From contig JBDRHL010000119.1 in NCBI GenBank assembly GCA_043816955.1, positions 1-33,099 on the forward strand: a stretch of 33,099 nucleotides of DNA, in the 5' to 3' direction. Of this stretch, positions 1 through 7,493 are shown in pieces. Below the pieces are notes generated by a model. The model worked only from the letters and a program-made list of their open reading frames with translations, made no database searches and was not told where the DNA came from. A program made the translations under genes and the position numbers. This stretch comes from JBDRHL01 sp043816955 (GTDB taxonomy: Bacteria; Planctomycetota; Phycisphaerae; Sedimentisphaerales; CAYZTY01). Position 1 is the stretch's first letter; every line of letters starts with the position of its first letter.

Positions 1-518
1 TTACGGGCTTCCTCTGTCCATTTGGGATTTGGTGCACTTCCATGCCTATGCTGGCCGTGAATACGCTCTGCAGCTAAAAAATGCAGAAGCTCCATAGAAG
101 CTCCGCCCCTGGGGCCAAATAGTAACGCCGCACCTATTGAAACGCCGTAACCATCCGCATAGTCCCTGGCAAAGATAACGTTCTTTGCCCCGCTCTCACC
201 AGCCAATGACCGCAATGCCCTTATGTACCCGCCATTAAAGATCTCATCTATGAATTCGCGGGCCATTTGTGTTTTGACCATATCGTTTGAATTTGGATAA
301 AGACACCACATCCCTGATCTAACCCGACTGAAGAAATTCCAGTACCATGAACTTTCCTTAGTTTCAGGGTCAGCAACATAACGGTCTAATTCATTTGCAG
401 CTTTCATCACCCTTGAATTTGCTCCATGTACATCAGCAATTCTTTCCTTCAAACTTAATGTCTTGTCTGTCCCAACTGAGTAAATAGTGTTCTTGATCGT
501 GTTTTCTGTACAAATCAT
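1..518 (-). CDS. Hypothetical protein, C-terminus cut by window edge
   Basis: The minus strand is open from an ATG at 518 down to the window edge with no stop, giving at least 172 residues. It begins MICTENTIKNT and has the stretches WYWNFFSRVRSGMW (about 58-71) and GGASMELLHFLAAERIHG near the visible end. The residues are a normal globular mix with no signal peptide or membrane segment. I do not recognise the family. The ATG follows the SD-like AGGTGG at very short spacing, and that SD lies inside a hairpin arm (see 519-576). The gene points the same way as the minus-strand block to its right but is separated from it by about 600 bases. Codon usage and the uninterrupted frame make a real gene likely; function unknown. 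Confidence 0.7.
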   Translation of the reverse strand, partial: MICTENTIKNTIYSVGTDKTLSLKERIADVHGANSRVMKAANELDRYVADPETKESSWYWNFFSRVRSGMWCLYPNSNDMVKTQMAREFIDEIFNGGYIRALRSLAGESGAKNVIFARDYADGYGVSIGAALLFGPRGGASMELLHFLAAERIHGQHRHGSAPNPKWTEEAR

Positions 519-576
519 GTGCCACCTGCCTTTCGTTAGAATTCGATGGCACTTCCCGCATGCCGGTTGTGTCATC
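519..576 (-). promoter_or_regulatory. Three-arm leader of the 1-518 gene
   Basis: On the plus strand GATGGCAC (545-552) can pair with GTGTCATC (569-576), or alternatively with GTGCCACC (519-526, one wobble). The second partner contains the AGGTGG SD directly before the ATG at 518. In the gene's RNA the middle arm therefore chooses between the upstream arm (SD free) and the SD arm (SD hidden). The pairings are visible in the sequence; regulation is inferred. The same layout recurs before many genes of the element. Confidence 0.5.
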
Positions 577-1131
577 GAAGTTGTGTAAGTCAATTGCATG
601 CGCATAAAAAAAGCTCCCGGAATGACCAGAAGCCCTGTAACATTTTTCTTAATAAACTATTTTGGTATTGTTATACCTGTGTGGATAGCTGCGAAATGAT
701 TAACATAAACTGCCAATCAGGTTTAACTGGATATCAGTATCTATACGCAACATCGGTCATTCAATCAGTTCAACCTGTACAGGCTCAAGTTCAATGACTA
801 CTCTGACATTTCCAATTACTCCTTTCATTAAAAAGCGATGGCACGCTTCATTTGGTATGCGTGCCATCTGGTTAAAATTAGTTTTCTGTAAATTCTTTTA
901 GAAATCCTTCTCTCGTCGAGAGCTAACGTGTGAAATTAGTTTATAGAATTATCTACATAAAACCCTGGCTGGCCTCTGGCCAATCCGTTTTTCTCGTCGA
1001 GGAATCGCTTCATGATGAGTCGGGTCTGACCCCGCTGCTTTCATGTGCTAAAATCCTCATGCGAACAATCGCTTTTGTGAAAAAGGTGTCCGCAAAATAT
1101 GGGTTAATATCAGGTGTGAATGTAAATATCT
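577..1131. other. Non-coding stretch with palindromes
   Basis: No convincing gene with an SD was found on either strand. It contains a strong hairpin at 837-868, the small palindromes CTCTCGTCGAGAG (910-922) and CTCGTCGAG (993-1001), and GGGTCTGACCC (1022-1032), which resembles palindromes left by REP/RAYT-type elements. The rest is AT-rich sequence without visible structure. Confidence 0.5.
837..868 (-). terminator. Intrinsic terminator of the minus-strand block
   Basis: GATGGCACGC (837-846) pairs perfectly with GCGTGCCATC (859-868). On the minus strand the stem is followed by GCTTTTTA. This is the expected shape of a Rho-independent terminator for transcripts coming from the genes at 1,132-5,910. 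The first eight bases of the arm equal the middle arm of the leader at 545-552, so it may also belong to that repeat family. Confidence 0.55.
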
Positions 1132-1512
1132 TTATAAGTTTTTCGTTTCAATCTTTATGGGTTTGTGAGAATTTTCCTGGCCTTCAATGTTCCTTTGTAG
1201 AGCCTCCTGTCTCAAGGCATACTTTTGTTTGCTTATCTTGACAGCATATTCCCGCAGCTGCGTACCGAAGATTTTTTCGATCATCAAAATGGTAAGAAAT
1301 GCTTCTACATAGACATGGTTAAACAACCGTTGAAAACGCCAGCGCAGGCCTTGCCGTGTTACCCTGAAAGTCTTATGAATCTTTTCACCATACGTTCCCT
1401 TAAGAACCATATAGTCTGGCTCATCAGGCTTCAATTCTACCCAGAGGTCTTTCGATTCGGTCAGCTTCTTCAAATTCTCCAAAAACTCCTTGTCCTTCTG
1501 TGTCAGTTTCAT
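1132..1512 (-). CDS. Hypothetical 126-aa protein
   Basis: The protein is 126 residues and starts MKLTQKDKEFLENLKKL. The middle is rich in aromatic and basic residues (WRFQRLFNHVYVEAFLTIL, about 58-76) and the C-terminus is basic and probably helical. No known motif was recognised. The ATG at 1512 has the SD GGTGAT with normal spacing, the same SD used by many neighbours. This start places 89 bases inside the 3' end of the preceding gene in another frame. A start at Met35 (1410) would remove the overlap but I see no good SD for it. It is the last gene of the block. Function unknown. Confidence 0.6.
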   Translation of the reverse strand: MKLTQKDKEFLENLKKLTESKDLWVELKPDEPDYMVLKGTYGEKIHKTFRVTRQGLRWRFQRLFNHVYVEAFLTILMIEKIFGTQLREYAVKISKQKYALRQEALQRNIEGQENSHKPIKIETKNL

Positions 1513-2221
1513 GTTTGATCACCATAATATCCCGGCCATCCTGCCATATATCGATAATACCGGTATGGGCCAGGAATATAACCGCGATAAACCGCCATAT
1601 AACGTCTTTTCGGCTATTCTCACTAAGCGGTGGTATATCCAGCAGATTTACAGCCAAATCCCCCATATGGGCCTGTATGTGCCTCTCATAGCGTCCCAGA
1701 TCGAACTCATCGTGTGTTTGAACCACAAACCCTGTATCCATGCCTGCTGTAAGACCATTGAGAGCTTCTACCAGGCCGGGCATACCATTTAGATCAACTG
1801 CCAGCAGCGGCAAATTAGCAGAACGGCTCTCAGCGAGCATCTTTTTTACACGCTCTTTAAGCTCCTTTTTTCGCTGCCGTGATTCAGCCATTTTAGTCTT
1901 AAAATACTCTCGCTCGAACGGCAGAGTATCAAAAAGAAATCTCGATATCACTTCGCTACCACAATCTTTGCAGTAATACCGCCTGACTCGCAGTACAGGC
2001 TTGCCACCGCATTTTGAGCATCTTTGAAATTCAACAGTTGGATCGAACTCAAACTTGCATGAATTACACCTGCACATACCCTCAGCTATCATTGTTAGGG
2101 CACTGTTGCATTTTGGGCAGCGGCAAGCCAATAGCATAACAAGGTAATAGAACCGCCTTGCCTTGCCGAAAAAATTCTGCACCGCTGCTGCCATATCAAA
2201 TGCAAGTTTTATTATATTCAT
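1424..2221 (-). CDS. Multi-zinc-ribbon protein
   Basis: The protein has 265 residues. After a hydrophobic N-terminal stretch (about 20-33) come five cysteine pairs or knuckles: C33/C35/C38, C50/C52/C55, C68/C71 and C84/C87 (CPKC, CNSC, CSKC, CKDC). This suggests two consecutive zinc ribbons. Residues about 100-135 are a charged helix, and the rest (130-265) is an unrecognised mixed domain with an acidic end. The ATG overlaps the stop of the upstream gene as ATGA, which suggests translational coupling; there is little SD of its own. Zinc ribbons of this type bind nucleic acid or partner proteins, but no function can be assigned. Confidence 0.75.
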   Translation of the reverse strand: MNIIKLAFDMAAAVQNFFGKARRFYYLVMLLACRCPKCNSALTMIAEGMCRCNSCKFEFDPTVEFQRCSKCGGKPVLRVRRYYCKDCGSEVISRFLFDTLPFEREYFKTKMAESRQRKKELKERVKKMLAESRSANLPLLAVDLNGMPGLVEALNGLTAGMDTGFVVQTHDEFDLGRYERHIQAHMGDLAVNLLDIPPLSENSRKDVIWRFIAVIFLAHTGIIDIWQDGRDIMVIKHETDTEGQGVFGEFEEADRIERPLGRIEA

Positions 2222-2385
2222 TCTTCAACTAACTTCTGGTTCTGTGGGGTAAACTTTCGACCGCAAGCTTTACAAAGCCTGATTTTGCGAACGCCTATAA
2301 ACTTCGTTTTTCTGACACCCTTACTTACTGTGTCCGTTGAGCCGCACCCATTATACGGGCACTTAAAAGGCCTTCCTCTTGGCAT
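2218..2385 (-). CDS. Small zinc-finger protein (55 aa)
   Basis: A 55-residue basic protein starting MPRGRPFKCP. It has one four-cysteine zinc knuckle: C9-x4-C14 and C38-x2-C41 with GRKFTP after it. This resembles the N-terminal zinc finger of transposase or InsA-like proteins (CPxCGS...CKxCGRxF). The start at 2385 is chosen because a near-perfect GGAGGTGAT lies just upstream; the frame stays open to 2439 without an SD. The stop overlaps the next start (ATGA). It is probably a DNA-binding accessory protein, by analogy only. Confidence 0.75.
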   Translation of the reverse strand: MPRGRPFKCPYNGCGSTDTVSKGVRKTKFIGVRKIRLCKACGRKFTPQNQKLVEE

Positions 2386-2439
2386 AAACATCACCTCCGC
2401 GGTACCCGTAAGGGACATGAAATATATAAATGTGTGCAA

Positions 2440-2653
2440 CTACCATCCGGTAGCAGTTGACGTAGAAAATGGTGTTTGTTTTTCAGAAGATCAACTCAAA
2501 GTACCATTCGAAGATTTCAATATAGAGATTGAAAAACCTGGCACTTTTTGTAATCCTCGTGTCTTTAACTTTGCCCAGATATATGCTTCGCATTTTTCTT
2601 CAACCGTTTCATTTCTTTTTTACATCTTCTTTGGAAAGCCTTTTTGCTCGGCT
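2440..2653. other. Intergenic 214 bp, possible degenerate coding remnant
   Basis: No intact gene. On the minus strand one frame reads a plausible peptide (KCEAYIWAKLKTRG and onward) but it lacks a start codon and follows a stop. It may be the remnant of a broken small gene. No strong hairpin was noticed. Confidence 0.3.
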
Positions 2654-2872
2654 TCAAGCAGGCCTTAATAACGCCTTTAACTCGTCTATTGTAAACGAAG
2701 CGTCATCGCCTATATTTTCTTCCAAATAGTCCAAATAGTCAGTGTGGTCAGTCCCGCACTTCTTGTTCATTGAATCGATTATCTGTTTCTGTCTCTTCAG
2801 AAAGTTTTCTATATTTGGATTATCAATGTGCAATTTCAAAAAAGTTAAAACGTCCGAATTGTGCAAGTGCAT
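2654..2872 (-). CDS. Hypothetical 72-aa protein
   Basis: A 72-residue acidic protein starting MHLHNSDVLTFLKLH and ending DELKALLRPA, probably all helical. The ATG at 2872 has the SD GGGTGAT at good spacing, typical for this element. It has one cysteine and no recognisable motif. It lies alone between two longer gaps in the minus-strand block. Function unknown. Confidence 0.6.
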   Translation of the reverse strand: MHLHNSDVLTFLKLHIDNPNIENFLKRQKQIIDSMNKKCGTDHTDYLDYLEENIGDDASFTIDELKALLRPA

Positions 2873-2918
2873 TGTGTATCACCCGTTAATGGTATATCAA
2901 GCTTTTATAAATACTTTT

Positions 2919-2936
2919 GTAGCCGTCGTCGGCTAC
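2919..2936 (-). terminator. Short hairpin downstream of the 2980-3315 gene
   Basis: GTAGCC (2919-2924) pairs with GGCTAC (2931-2936). On the minus strand it is followed by AAAAGTATTTATAA, without a clean T-tract. It could be a weak terminator or just an mRNA 3' stem. Confidence 0.3.
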
Positions 2937-2979
2937 ATGCTGAGTTTGTGCTTCAAATCTGATTTTACAACCCTTATTT

Positions 2980-3315
2980 CTACTCATCTATTTCCCACCC
3001 ATCCCTTTTCATATTCTCCAATAGCTCTGTCTTGGTTCCATCATAAGATTCGTACTGGCTGCTCTCAGACCACATAACCCCTCTTCCGTCGTCGGTGCCA
3101 TCATATATCTTCCAAACCTTGTCTTTGCCCACCACAACTTTGACCTTTCTTTCCCTGTTAATTTCGCCAGTCTCAGTGTAATAGTCTTTGTCGTTATAAA
3201 AGGCTAATGTCTCCTCTTCAGAGTCATCATAATCTTTGACCTCAAACTCGACACTCTTGCCGTCTATAAGGACTTTATCCACAGTTCCTCTGTATGTGTG
3301 AACCACAACTTTCAT
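2980..3315 (-). CDS. Hypothetical 111-aa acidic protein
   Basis: 111 residues starting MKVVVHTYRGTVDKVLIDGK. Strongly acidic with alternating beta-strand-like segments (VEFEVKDYDD, KVKVVVGKDKVWKIYDG), so probably a small beta-rich fold. The start at 3315 is chosen over 3357 because AGGTGA lies 6 bases before it; this start also removes the overlap with the upstream gene. No known family recognised. It sits in the co-directional block with 5-base spacing to its upstream neighbour. Confidence 0.65.
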   Translation of the reverse strand: MKVVVHTYRGTVDKVLIDGKSVEFEVKDYDDSEEETLAFYNDKDYYTETGEINRERKVKVVVGKDKVWKIYDGTDDGRGVMWSESSQYESYDGTKTELLENMKRDGWEIDE

Positions 3316-3320
3316 CCGAT

Positions 3321-3632
3321 TCACCTGAATAATTGAGGATACTTTTCCTTCGCCCATCTCAGGTCGAGTCTGTCTTTACAATCACAATCAACTAAATGCT
3401 CTCCACACTCCTTACACTCATCTAAAAATAAGTGTATCAGCCTTTTGTCTTCAGGGCTTGTGAAGATATCGAGAAGATCCTCTTTTCTCATATTATCAAA
3501 AGGATCAAGAAAAGCATTTCTCATGGTCTCTACATAACCGGCAAAAGACCAGCTTTCTCCTATGCATGTTTCTGTAACACTTTCCCTGATAACAAATCCG
3601 CCATTTTTAAGTTCGTCAAATACGATTCCCAT
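3321..3632 (-). CDS. Hypothetical 103-aa protein with Cys-rich tail
   Basis: 103 residues starting MGIVFDELKNGG. Near the C-terminus is ECKECGEHLVDCDCKDR, a cluster of four cysteines with a histidine that could bind a metal. Several starts are possible (GTG 3641, ATG 3638, ATG 3632). The ATG at 3632 has AAGGAG at 8 bases, so it is preferred. The upstream gene stops only 5 bases earlier. No family recognised. Confidence 0.65.
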   Translation of the reverse strand: MGIVFDELKNGGFVIRESVTETCIGESWSFAGYVETMRNAFLDPFDNMRKEDLLDIFTSPEDKRLIHLFLDECKECGEHLVDCDCKDRLDLRWAKEKYPQLFR

Positions 3633-3637
3633 TTTCA

Positions 3638-4255
3638 TCACTCCTTATCATAATATTCATAGTCAGGGTACCGCTTAGGATAAGTACACTTCACACAGTT
3701 TCTGTTGGTAATATCGCCGTCATACCGCTTGACGGTTTCATCGCCTATAATAACGAGGGTATCGGTAATATCCGCAAAGGAGACCCTGCTGCCGCATTTT
3801 AAGCACTTGCCATGTTTGTCAAACGCGGGTTTTTCAGTTACATTATTAGGAGTAATCTCCTCCCACAGCGTATGCAATGCCCTGAAAACTATCACTGGCG
3901 TGCGAGAATCCTTATGCAGATGTTTTTCAAGTATTTCAACCGCCTCATTTGCTGAGAGCTTTGTCATCAAATCAAGCCAGTTATCCAGATTAACCGCCTG
4001 TTTATGACAGCCGCTGATATTATCAGCATCGTTTAGATGTATCTCGTTGGCATCTCTAATGAGTGGCAAGTCTTCCTGTGAGGGCAGCTTGTTGTTTTTA
4101 ACTTTTTCAATAATCGCTCTGTGCTTTTTTATAAGCTCACGATTCATCTGTTTGTTGGCCGCATCGAGGTCACTGTCAGGTTCTATCGCAGCTCGCATTA
4201 CCTCATTGTCATCTTCAAGAACGAAGACGATGTATTTTTTCATTTTCCCATCCAT
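3638..4255 (-). CDS. Hypothetical 205-aa protein with C-terminal zinc ribbon
   Basis: 205 residues from MDGKMKKYIVFVLEDDNEVMRAAIEP. The N-terminal two thirds is helical and charged. The C-terminal part contains CLKCGS and CVKC, one zinc ribbon, around ADITDTLVIIGDE. The start at 4255 has GGGTGAT at 6 bases; the open frame begins with a TTG at 4273 but has no SD there. It partly overlaps the block's usual gene spacing. No function can be assigned; the zinc ribbon suggests nucleic-acid or protein binding. Confidence 0.65.
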   Translation of the reverse strand: MDGKMKKYIVFVLEDDNEVMRAAIEPDSDLDAANKQMNRELIKKHRAIIEKVKNNKLPSQEDLPLIRDANEIHLNDADNISGCHKQAVNLDNWLDLMTKLSANEAVEILEKHLHKDSRTPVIVFRALHTLWEEITPNNVTEKPAFDKHGKCLKCGSRVSFADITDTLVIIGDETVKRYDGDITNRNCVKCTYPKRYPDYEYYDKE

Positions 4256-4269
4256 TTGCATCACCCATT

Positions 4270-4986
4270 TCAATTTTTGAAGGTAAAATCAAGACCATAG
4301 CCCAACATCTTCTGGCAGATCAGCATTCCATCTTTCCAATTGTCCAGAGCACCATCACTGTCAACCAATATCTGTTCTTTCAAATAATGTTTTGCTATTA
4401 TCAGACAGATTATTACTGCCAGGTCATAAGGCTTATATGCTGTCTTACAAAATTCGAAATAACGCCCGACTTCTTCGGCGTCATTATAGACTGGTTTGCC
4501 GTACTGGTCATAATGGCTTATCTCGCCTATCGGTTTTTGCCAATCTTCTTTCTCTATTCTCACAGGCAAGCCAAATGTCTCGTGAGAACAATCGCCCCCA
4601 CAGGACCTGTGCTTAAGTTTTAACCCCGCAAACCATGTCCCTGAGACATCGCTGTCATTAACAGCCAATTCTTCTTCTTGCCCGCAAAGAAGAGTTAGCA
4701 ATGTCCTGGTGGGGATATCCTTGTATTTCTTTACAACAAATGCGATTCCGGATGCGTCTTTCTCCGGCCAGGTAATTCCCAAATTCCTATCGGCATGCCC
4801 GCAATTTTCCACTCCGTTAAACCAGATTGTTTTGCTGTTTATTTCAGGCTCGCCTTTCCCAAAGCCATCGGCCAATGGTACAAACTCAGACAAGTACTTT
4901 AATACAGCCTTAAAATCCTTTACAACTTTTTCAAATTTTTCCTTATCGAACTTTTCTACTCTTTTCCAGTAATGTGTATAACCCAT
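4270..4986 (-). CDS. MGYTHYW-type phage/plasmid protein
   Basis: 238 residues. It starts MGYTHYWKR, an N-terminus I recognise from uncharacterised proteins widespread in phages and plasmids. It contains GGDCSHETF (near 130), PIGEISHYDQYGKPVYND and a hydrophobic helix AVIICLIIAKHYL near the C-terminus. The start at 4986 has GGTGAT followed by ACAA and the ATG, the same layout as the next gene downstream. No enzymatic motif is evident. Its presence supports the mobile-element nature of the region. Confidence 0.75.
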   Translation of the reverse strand: MGYTHYWKRVEKFDKEKFEKVVKDFKAVLKYLSEFVPLADGFGKGEPEINSKTIWFNGVENCGHADRNLGITWPEKDASGIAFVVKKYKDIPTRTLLTLLCGQEEELAVNDSDVSGTWFAGLKLKHRSCGGDCSHETFGLPVRIEKEDWQKPIGEISHYDQYGKPVYNDAEEVGRYFEFCKTAYKPYDLAVIICLIIAKHYLKEQILVDSDGALDNWKDGMLICQKMLGYGLDFTFKN

Positions 4987-5004
4987 TTGTATCACCTTTT
5001 GGTT

Positions 5005-5472
5005 TTATTCATCGATAACGATGACTTGTCCATCCATGACAAGGCATCGTTTTAAATCCCGATTAAGCCAGTATCTGCCGGTATCAATTAAATCGAACTC
5101 CTTGAAGAATTCAAAACGCTGTCTCTCAGCTTCAATTGCTGCTATTGCTTCATCAATGGTTTTGCCGGCAGTGAATGAGTCCTCGATTGTTTCAACTTCA
5201 TCAGGCATATCAGGATAAGTAAACGAGCGGTTGACAAAAAACTGCCGTTTGGTCTTCTTCTCCGCTTTGTTCCATTTCTCCTTGATAAAGCCGGTAAGAT
5301 GTATATCGAACTTTTTTACGATATAGGTCTCCGTCTCCAGGAACGGAACATCTGTAACTGTATGGCAGGTCTTCTCAAACCGCTGCATCTTATAGAAATC
5401 AGGACTATGGTTGATATCAGCGCCGTCAACGCATTTGATATCGTTTTTGCGTACAAACTCAGTCAGATTCAT
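5005..5472 (-). CDS. Hypothetical 155-aa protein
   Basis: 155 residues starting MNLTEFVRKNDIKCVDGADIN and ending with LNRDLKRCLVMDGQVIVIDE. Mixed alpha/beta composition with no motif recognised. The start at 5472 has GAGGATGAG upstream and overlaps the upstream gene by 14 bases. A longer frame to 5538 would overlap that gene by 80 bases without a better SD. Confidence 0.6.
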   Translation of the reverse strand: MNLTEFVRKNDIKCVDGADINHSPDFYKMQRFEKTCHTVTDVPFLETETYIVKKFDIHLTGFIKEKWNKAEKKTKRQFFVNRSFTYPDMPDEVETIEDSFTAGKTIDEAIAAIEAERQRFEFFKEFDLIDTGRYWLNRDLKRCLVMDGQVIVIDE

Positions 5473-5680
5473 TTTGCTCATCCTCATCATCGCCCGCCAT
5501 TGCATCCTTTGTGCATTCGTAAATAATGTGCCAGTCAATGTGACCGTTCAACAAGCCTTTTTCCGCTAATTCTGCCCACCTGTTAAACTCGGCTCGATCT
5601 TTCGGATCTCTACCCATTGATTCTATAAAATCTCCAATTGACAACGTTATACATATTTCATACTCCATGGCTTGTGACAT
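5459..5680 (-). CDS. Hypothetical 73-aa acidic protein
   Basis: 73 residues starting MSQAMEYEICITLSIGDFIESMGRD and ending in an acidic tail (AMAGDDEDEQNESD). The ATG at 5680 overlaps the preceding stop (TAATG) and has GGTGAT as SD. Unknown function. The tight overlaps on both sides indicate an operon with coupled translation. Confidence 0.6.
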   Translation of the reverse strand: MSQAMEYEICITLSIGDFIESMGRDPKDRAEFNRWAELAEKGLLNGHIDWHIIYECTKDAMAGDDEDEQNESD

Positions 5681-5910
5681 TATATATCACCTCTCTCATA
5701 TCCATCTTCTTTTAGCTCTGGCACATCATCTACCTGCTGAATTTTGGTTTTGATATTTCTTATGTGCCTACCATTGTCGTCACAGCCGAAAACACATCCA
5801 AAGTCAAACTCTATGTCACTTTTGTCACATTTGTTTATATAGAAATACCTGCCGCATTTCCGACACTGATATTGTTCAAGGTTCAGGATTTTCCCTGTTA
5901 ACGTATCCAT
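5680..5910 (-). CDS. Small Cys-rich protein, first gene of the block
   Basis: 76 residues starting MDTLTGKILNLEQYQCRKCGRYFYINK. C-x2-C near residue 16-19 and two further cysteines (GCVFGC) about 25 residues on make a likely zinc ribbon. The start at 5910 has GGAGGAAAG, a strong SD; the frame extends to 5952 but into the leader hairpin. It is the promoter-proximal gene of the minus-strand block that runs to 1,132. Confidence 0.65.
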   Translation of the reverse strand: MDTLTGKILNLEQYQCRKCGRYFYINKCDKSDIEFDFGCVFGCDDNGRHIRNIKTKIQQVDDVPELKEDGYERGDI

Positions 5911-5969
5911 TTTCTTTCCTCCGCCTGCCTCTGCCAGGCAAGCCCAGTTCATCGCTTACTGGGCTTGCC
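5911..5969 (-). promoter_or_regulatory. Three-arm leader of the 5910 operon
   Basis: GGCAAGCCCAG (5937-5947) pairs perfectly with CTGGGCTTGCC (5959-5969). The neighbouring CAGGC (5935-5939) can instead pair with GCCTG (5923-5927), which abuts the GGAGG SD. This gives the same alternative-pairing layout as other leaders, with different sequence. It also lies between the divergent gene sets, so a DNA operator is an alternative reading. Confidence 0.5.
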
Positions 5970-6013
5970 GGAAAACAAAACAATTAAATAGTAGTATTCC
6001 CATCGGGACTCGC

Positions 6014-7120
6014 ATGAGACCCGAAAGACTGCTTGACAATTTGAATCTTTCTGAATGGATGGAATCTCTTTTGCCGGATTTTGTTTTAGCATTCGCATTT
6101 TTCACATCTCTTGTCTATGCGGTTCTCGGCAAACGGTTCGATCATCAAAGATCTGCTGTAGCGATGTCAGTTTCAATTGGCTTTGCCTTATCTATAGGCT
6201 TGGTATGGTGGGAACAGGAAAATAACCTCTCAATCAAGAACCTTGGTCCGGTTGCTATCGGCTTTGCAATACTCGTTCTATCAGTTGTTATGTACCAATC
6301 CATAAAGCATGTCGGAGGCTTTTGGGCTGGTGCAGGCATCACAATCGGAGCGTGTATTTTAATAGCTCAACTCCTAAAGCTAAATATTCCTGTAGAGTCT
6401 GAAATTATCCAGACAATCACAGTGGTTGCTTTGATAGTAGGTATGATCGCATTCCTGTCTAAGACCGGTAGTCACTCGATTCGCTTTCCTAAAGTATCCG
6501 CCAGTTTGCCGTCCGTCCGCCATGATATGAGCGATTTATATCGAGACAGGCACCTGTCAGGCCAGTTGTCCAAAAAAATGAAAAAACTTCGCAAGGAAAC
6601 AGGAACTTTGAACGAACATCCTGAAAATGCAGGTAATGTTTCAGCCCAGCTTAAAAAGATGCTTCCAGCCGAAGGCTACCTGACTGAAAAAATGGCACAG
6701 TTGCGAGCCAAAGCACACAGGATTCGCAATGGTCATATCGCAAGACTTGAAGAAACAAGGGGTGTTTTTTCAAAACTTCCGGTCTCTGAAAAGAAGAAGG
6801 CCTCTGCCGAGTTAGCCGCCAGGTATAACCAGCTTATCGGTATCGATACACGCCTTGAAAGACTCGATAAAGCTGTTGCCGAAAATGAACACAGGATCAG
6901 GGAACTTACCAGCCAGGCACAACAATACACAGCCAATTATGATTACCAAAAACTAACTGACTGCATGAAGGCCGCTGAAAAACTCCAGGGCCATAACAGC
7001 AGGTTATTCAAGCTTATCAAACAAACGGAGAATAAACTCACCGCTATTACCAAAAAGGTAACTCAGGAAACAAAACAGGTGAACAAAAGTGATAGCAACA
7101 AACTCAAGTCCGGCACTTGA
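6014..7120 (+). CDS. Multi-pass membrane protein with coiled-coil tail
   Basis: 368 residues. The N-terminal half has about five hydrophobic segments (roughly 22-39, 47-66, 76-94, 102-122, 132-150), so it should sit in the inner membrane. Residues about 180-360 are highly charged and helical with long heptad-like runs, consistent with a cytoplasmic coiled coil. The SD before the ATG is weak. The gene diverges from the minus-strand block to the left and overlaps the next plus-strand gene by 32 bases. No family recognised. An envelope-anchored role in conjugation, entry or segregation is possible but unproven. Confidence 0.7.
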   Translation: MRPERLLDNLNLSEWMESLLPDFVLAFAFFTSLVYAVLGKRFDHQRSAVAMSVSIGFALSIGLVWWEQENNLSIKNLGPVAIGFAILVLSVVMYQSIKHVGGFWAGAGITIGACILIAQLLKLNIPVESEIIQTITVVALIVGMIAFLSKTGSHSIRFPKVSASLPSVRHDMSDLYRDRHLSGQLSKKMKKLRKETGTLNEHPENAGNVSAQLKKMLPAEGYLTEKMAQLRAKAHRIRNGHIARLEETRGVFSKLPVSEKKKASAELAARYNQLIGIDTRLERLDKAVAENEHRIRELTSQAQQYTANYDYQKLTDCMKAAEKLQGHNSRLFKLIKQTENKLTAITKKVTQETKQVNKSDSNKLKSGT

Positions 7121-7493
7121 AGATAGGCTGGTTGGCCCGGATTATCCATACGAGTCGAAAGAAGAAGCCGCTATAGCTAAAATGCTCCAAAGTTACAATA
7201 TACCGTTTCTTTATAAACAGCCGACTTTAGTTATCGAAAACGGCAAAAGATGCATCGAGTACGCCGATTTCTTCCTGCCCACTTATAATGGCCTGGCCAT
7301 AGATTATATCATCGAATCAAACAGTGCTATCTACCGCAGGAAAAAGAACGTATACCAGGACAACCAGACACCGGCAGTGCTGATGTCACGTAAAAACATG
7401 CAGGGGCCCAACTGGCAAAAGAAACTTTTCAATAGGCTGCAGAATATCTATCGCAACCGTTCAGCCTATCGTAAGCCCGGGCGTTATGGATAG
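7089..7493 (+). CDS. Possible PD-(D/E)XK-fold protein
   Basis: 134 residues with a GTG start at 7089 preceded by AGGTGA at 6 bases. The order ESKEEAAIAKML, then YKQPTLVIENGKRCIEYADFFLPTYNGLAIDYI, resembles restriction-endonuclease-like folds: a helix with an acidic residue, then a strand ending in a D (here ADFFLP). The second catalytic E-x-K is not clear (IDYIIES in its place), so it may be inactive or unrelated. The basic tail KPGRYG is typical of nucleic-acid binding. It overlaps the membrane-protein gene by 32 bases and converges with the methyltransferase, overlapping by 10. Confidence 0.55.
   Translation: MIATNSSPALEDRLVGPDYPYESKEEAAIAKMLQSYNIPFLYKQPTLVIENGKRCIEYADFFLPTYNGLAIDYIIESNSAIYRRKKNVYQDNQTPAVLMSRKNMQGPNWQKKLFNRLQNIYRNRSAYRKPGRYG

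Noticed and set aside
1005..1070. Hammerhead ribozyme (GATGAG near 1013)
   Set aside because: The CTGATGAG core is not complete and no GAAA partner strand follows at the required place.
546..1241. Open frames on the plus strand (83 and 103 aa)
   Set aside because: No SD, random-looking composition, and they cross leader and terminator hairpins of minus-strand genes.
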